Shown: positions 11,575 through 12,162 of the stretch, piece after piece
Numbering within the stretch: position 1 is the first letter of the stretch
How the letters are laid out: every line of letters starts with the position of its first letter
NCBI GenBank assembly: GCA_023229065.1
Contig: JALNZZ010000060.1
Span: 1 to 12,162, forward strand
Source of the DNA: Porticoccaceae bacterium
GTDB lineage: Bacteria > Pseudomonadota > Gammaproteobacteria > Pseudomonadales > Porticoccaceae
Length of the DNA stretch: 12,162 nucleotides
Reading direction: 5' to 3'
Made by a program: the position numbers and the translations under genes
The notes under the pieces: generated by a model
What the model was told of the DNA's origin: nothing
The model's database searches: none
Seen by the model: only the letters and a program-made list of their open reading frames with translations

Positions 11575-11798
11575 TGCCTACCGCCGCCGAGTTTCAAGCC
11601 CTGCACGACGAACTGCGGCAGCTTGGCGCGGTATTCGTGCAGGCGGCCAGCCTGGGCGATCAGGAGCTTGCATTGTGGGCCGTTGGGGCGCTGTCATCCG
11701 CAGCCGCCCGGCCTGCATGGTGGGCGAGAGAGGCCGCCGAAAACGAAGCGGCAGCCGTGGTGGCTGCCGTTATCGAGAAGGCCCAGCGGGCCGGATGA
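11574..11798 (+). CDS. Small helical protein downstream of kfrA (74 aa, unrecognised)
   Basis: ATG 11574 shares its A with the kfrA stop (TGATG) and is preceded by a purine/G-run, so it is probably coupled to kfrA; a GTG at 11571 is a less likely alternative start. The product (MPTAAEFQALHDELRQLGAV...) is Ala-rich and predicted all-helical, with a central ALWAVGALSSAAARPAWWA stretch that is only moderately hydrophobic and an acidic C-terminal helix ENEAAAVVAAVIEKAQ. No catalytic motif or signal peptide is visible. It could be a KfrA partner (IncP plasmids carry extra kfr genes), but no similarity was established. Its last 29 nt overlap the convergent 39-aa gene on the minus strand. Confidence 0.65.
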   Translation: MPTAAEFQALHDELRQLGAVFVQAASLGDQELALWAVGALSSAAARPAWWAREAAENEAAAVVAAVIEKAQRAG

Positions 11799-11889
11799 TG
11801 CCGTAGATCATGCCAGCGGCCAGCGCCGCGAAGAAAGCCACCGGGACGGCGTAGGCCGCCCCGGCAAAGGCCAGATGGTGTAACTCCAT
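11770..11889 (-). CDS. 39-aa single-pass membrane protein
   Basis: Reading the minus strand from ATG 11889 to TAA 11770 gives MELHHLAFAGAAY, then a hydrophobic run AVPVAFFAALAAGMIYGII and a short basic end RPAGPSR. A perfect AGGAGG ribosome-binding site (11902-11897) sits 7 nt upstream. The layout, with one predicted membrane helix and positive residues after it, suggests a tiny inner-membrane protein. It follows the partial minus-strand gene at 12162-11943 and a strong hairpin, so it is probably the last cistron of that unit. Roles known for such peptides at the ends of plasmid transfer operons include entry exclusion, lysis-type and pilus-assembly accessory functions; none can be assigned here. 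The 3' end overlaps the convergent plus-strand gene by 29 nt. Confidence 0.62.
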   Translation of the reverse strand: MELHHLAFAGAAYAVPVAFFAALAAGMIYGIIRPAGPSR

Positions 11890-11896
11890 GCGCCGT

Positions 11897-11902
11897 CCTC
11901 CT
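11897..11902 (-). promoter_or_regulatory. Perfect AGGAGG ribosome-binding site for the 39-aa protein
   Basis: CCTCCT on the plus strand reads AGGAGG on the minus strand, 7 nt before the ATG at 11889. It is the main evidence that this very short ORF is translated. Confidence 0.7.
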
Positions 11903-11915
11903 GTGAGCGATAGCA

Positions 11916-11934
11916 GGGCGGCCAATGGCCGCCC
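11916..11934. repeat. Strong hairpin GGGCGGCC-AAT-GGCCGCCC
   Basis: A perfect 8-bp stem with a 3-nt loop, with imperfectly extending flanks AGCA/TGCT, lies between the minus-strand partial gene (stop at 11943) and the 39-aa ORF. No U-run follows, so it more likely attenuates or stabilises mRNA, or partly terminates, leaving the small gene in lower or separate supply. Confidence 0.75.
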
Positions 11935-11942
11935 GTGCTGGG

Positions 11943-12162
11943 TTAGCTGCTTTTCTGCTGGCGCACCTTCACGCCGTCATCATCGACCGTCACCACGCCC
12001 ACCGGCACGCTGATTTTTGGCGCACCGTTGCGGATCATCGTTACCCGCAGTTGGTACTCGACGCCGGGGAACAGATAGACGCAGTTCTGGCCGCATTCCT
12101 GCCCGCCGACTTTGTGCTGGCCGATGGTGCGCAGGCCCAAGGCGGCAACGACCTTGGGCTGC
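11943..12162 (-). CDS. C-terminal part of an unrecognised protein running off the window (partial)
   Basis: The minus-strand frame is open from the window edge to TAA at 11943-11945, giving about 72 residues starting QPKVVAALGLRTIGQHKVGGQ and ending VTVDDDGVKVRQQKSS. A TTG inside the frame (12140) is probably not the start because the frame stays open beyond it. The segment YLFPGVEYQLRVTMI followed by ISVPVGVVTVDDDGVKV has alternating hydrophobic residues typical of beta strands, and the Cys pair in QECGQNCVY may be structural. Transcription toward kfrA, with the 39-aa membrane protein behind it, would fit the end of a transfer (type IV secretion) gene cluster, but that is inference from context only. 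Confidence 0.6.
   Translation of the reverse strand, partial: QPKVVAALGLRTIGQHKVGGQECGQNCVYLFPGVEYQLRVTMIRNGAPKISVPVGVVTVDDDGVKVRQQKSS

Overview
This window looks like the backbone of a GC-rich, probably broad-host-range plasmid from a beta- or gammaproteobacterium. It carries a MOBP/TraI-type relaxase, a ParA plus ribbon-helix-helix partition pair, an RPA-type RepA, an iteron origin and a KfrA-like protein. Codon third positions are strongly G/C. No rRNA, tRNA, CRISPR array or insertion sequence was seen. The host assignment is inferred from gene families and composition only.

Layout. (1) 1-3656, plus strand: the tail of an upstream gene, a large relaxase with an LPD7-like domain and a Gln-rich C-terminus, then three small ORFs (79, 117 and about 152 aa). 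The small ORFs are joined by ATGA/GTGA stop-start overlaps, so this is one mobilization operon. Its three small products are not recognised. (2) 3657-7182, plus strand: a cargo-like module made of a leader with a candidate res site, a serine resolvase, a D12-class adenine methyltransferase, a SacI-like type II restriction endonuclease and an AlkA-like DNA glycosylase. It ends at a rho-independent terminator. (3) 7238-9478, plus strand: a strong sigma70 promoter, then parA, a small ribbon-helix-helix gene and repA packed as one operon. (4) 9484-9762: the likely oriV, with five identical 16-bp iterons, DnaA-box-like sites, an alternating CG tract and an AT-rich stretch. (5) About 9763-10575: roughly 800 bp with no credible gene, filled with very GC-rich perfect inverted repeats. 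(6) 10575-11798, plus strand: an operator-rich promoter, a kfrA-like gene and a small helical ORF. (7) 11770-12162, minus strand: a convergent unit with the C-terminus of a protein that runs off the window, a strong hairpin, and a 39-aa single-membrane-segment protein behind a perfect AGGAGG ribosome-binding site.

How the parts work together: RepA acts on the iterons for replication. ParA and the ribbon-helix-helix protein give segregation. The resolvase may resolve multimers. KfrA probably autoregulates its own promoter. The relaxase operon provides DNA transfer processing, and the restriction-modification genes give defence and post-segregational stability. The least ordinary items are the glycosylase in the restriction-modification operon, a perfect 20-bp palindrome centred on GAGCTC just before the methyltransferase start, an in-frame internal start in the relaxase whose product resembles the next ORF, the GC hairpin field, and the 39-aa membrane protein.
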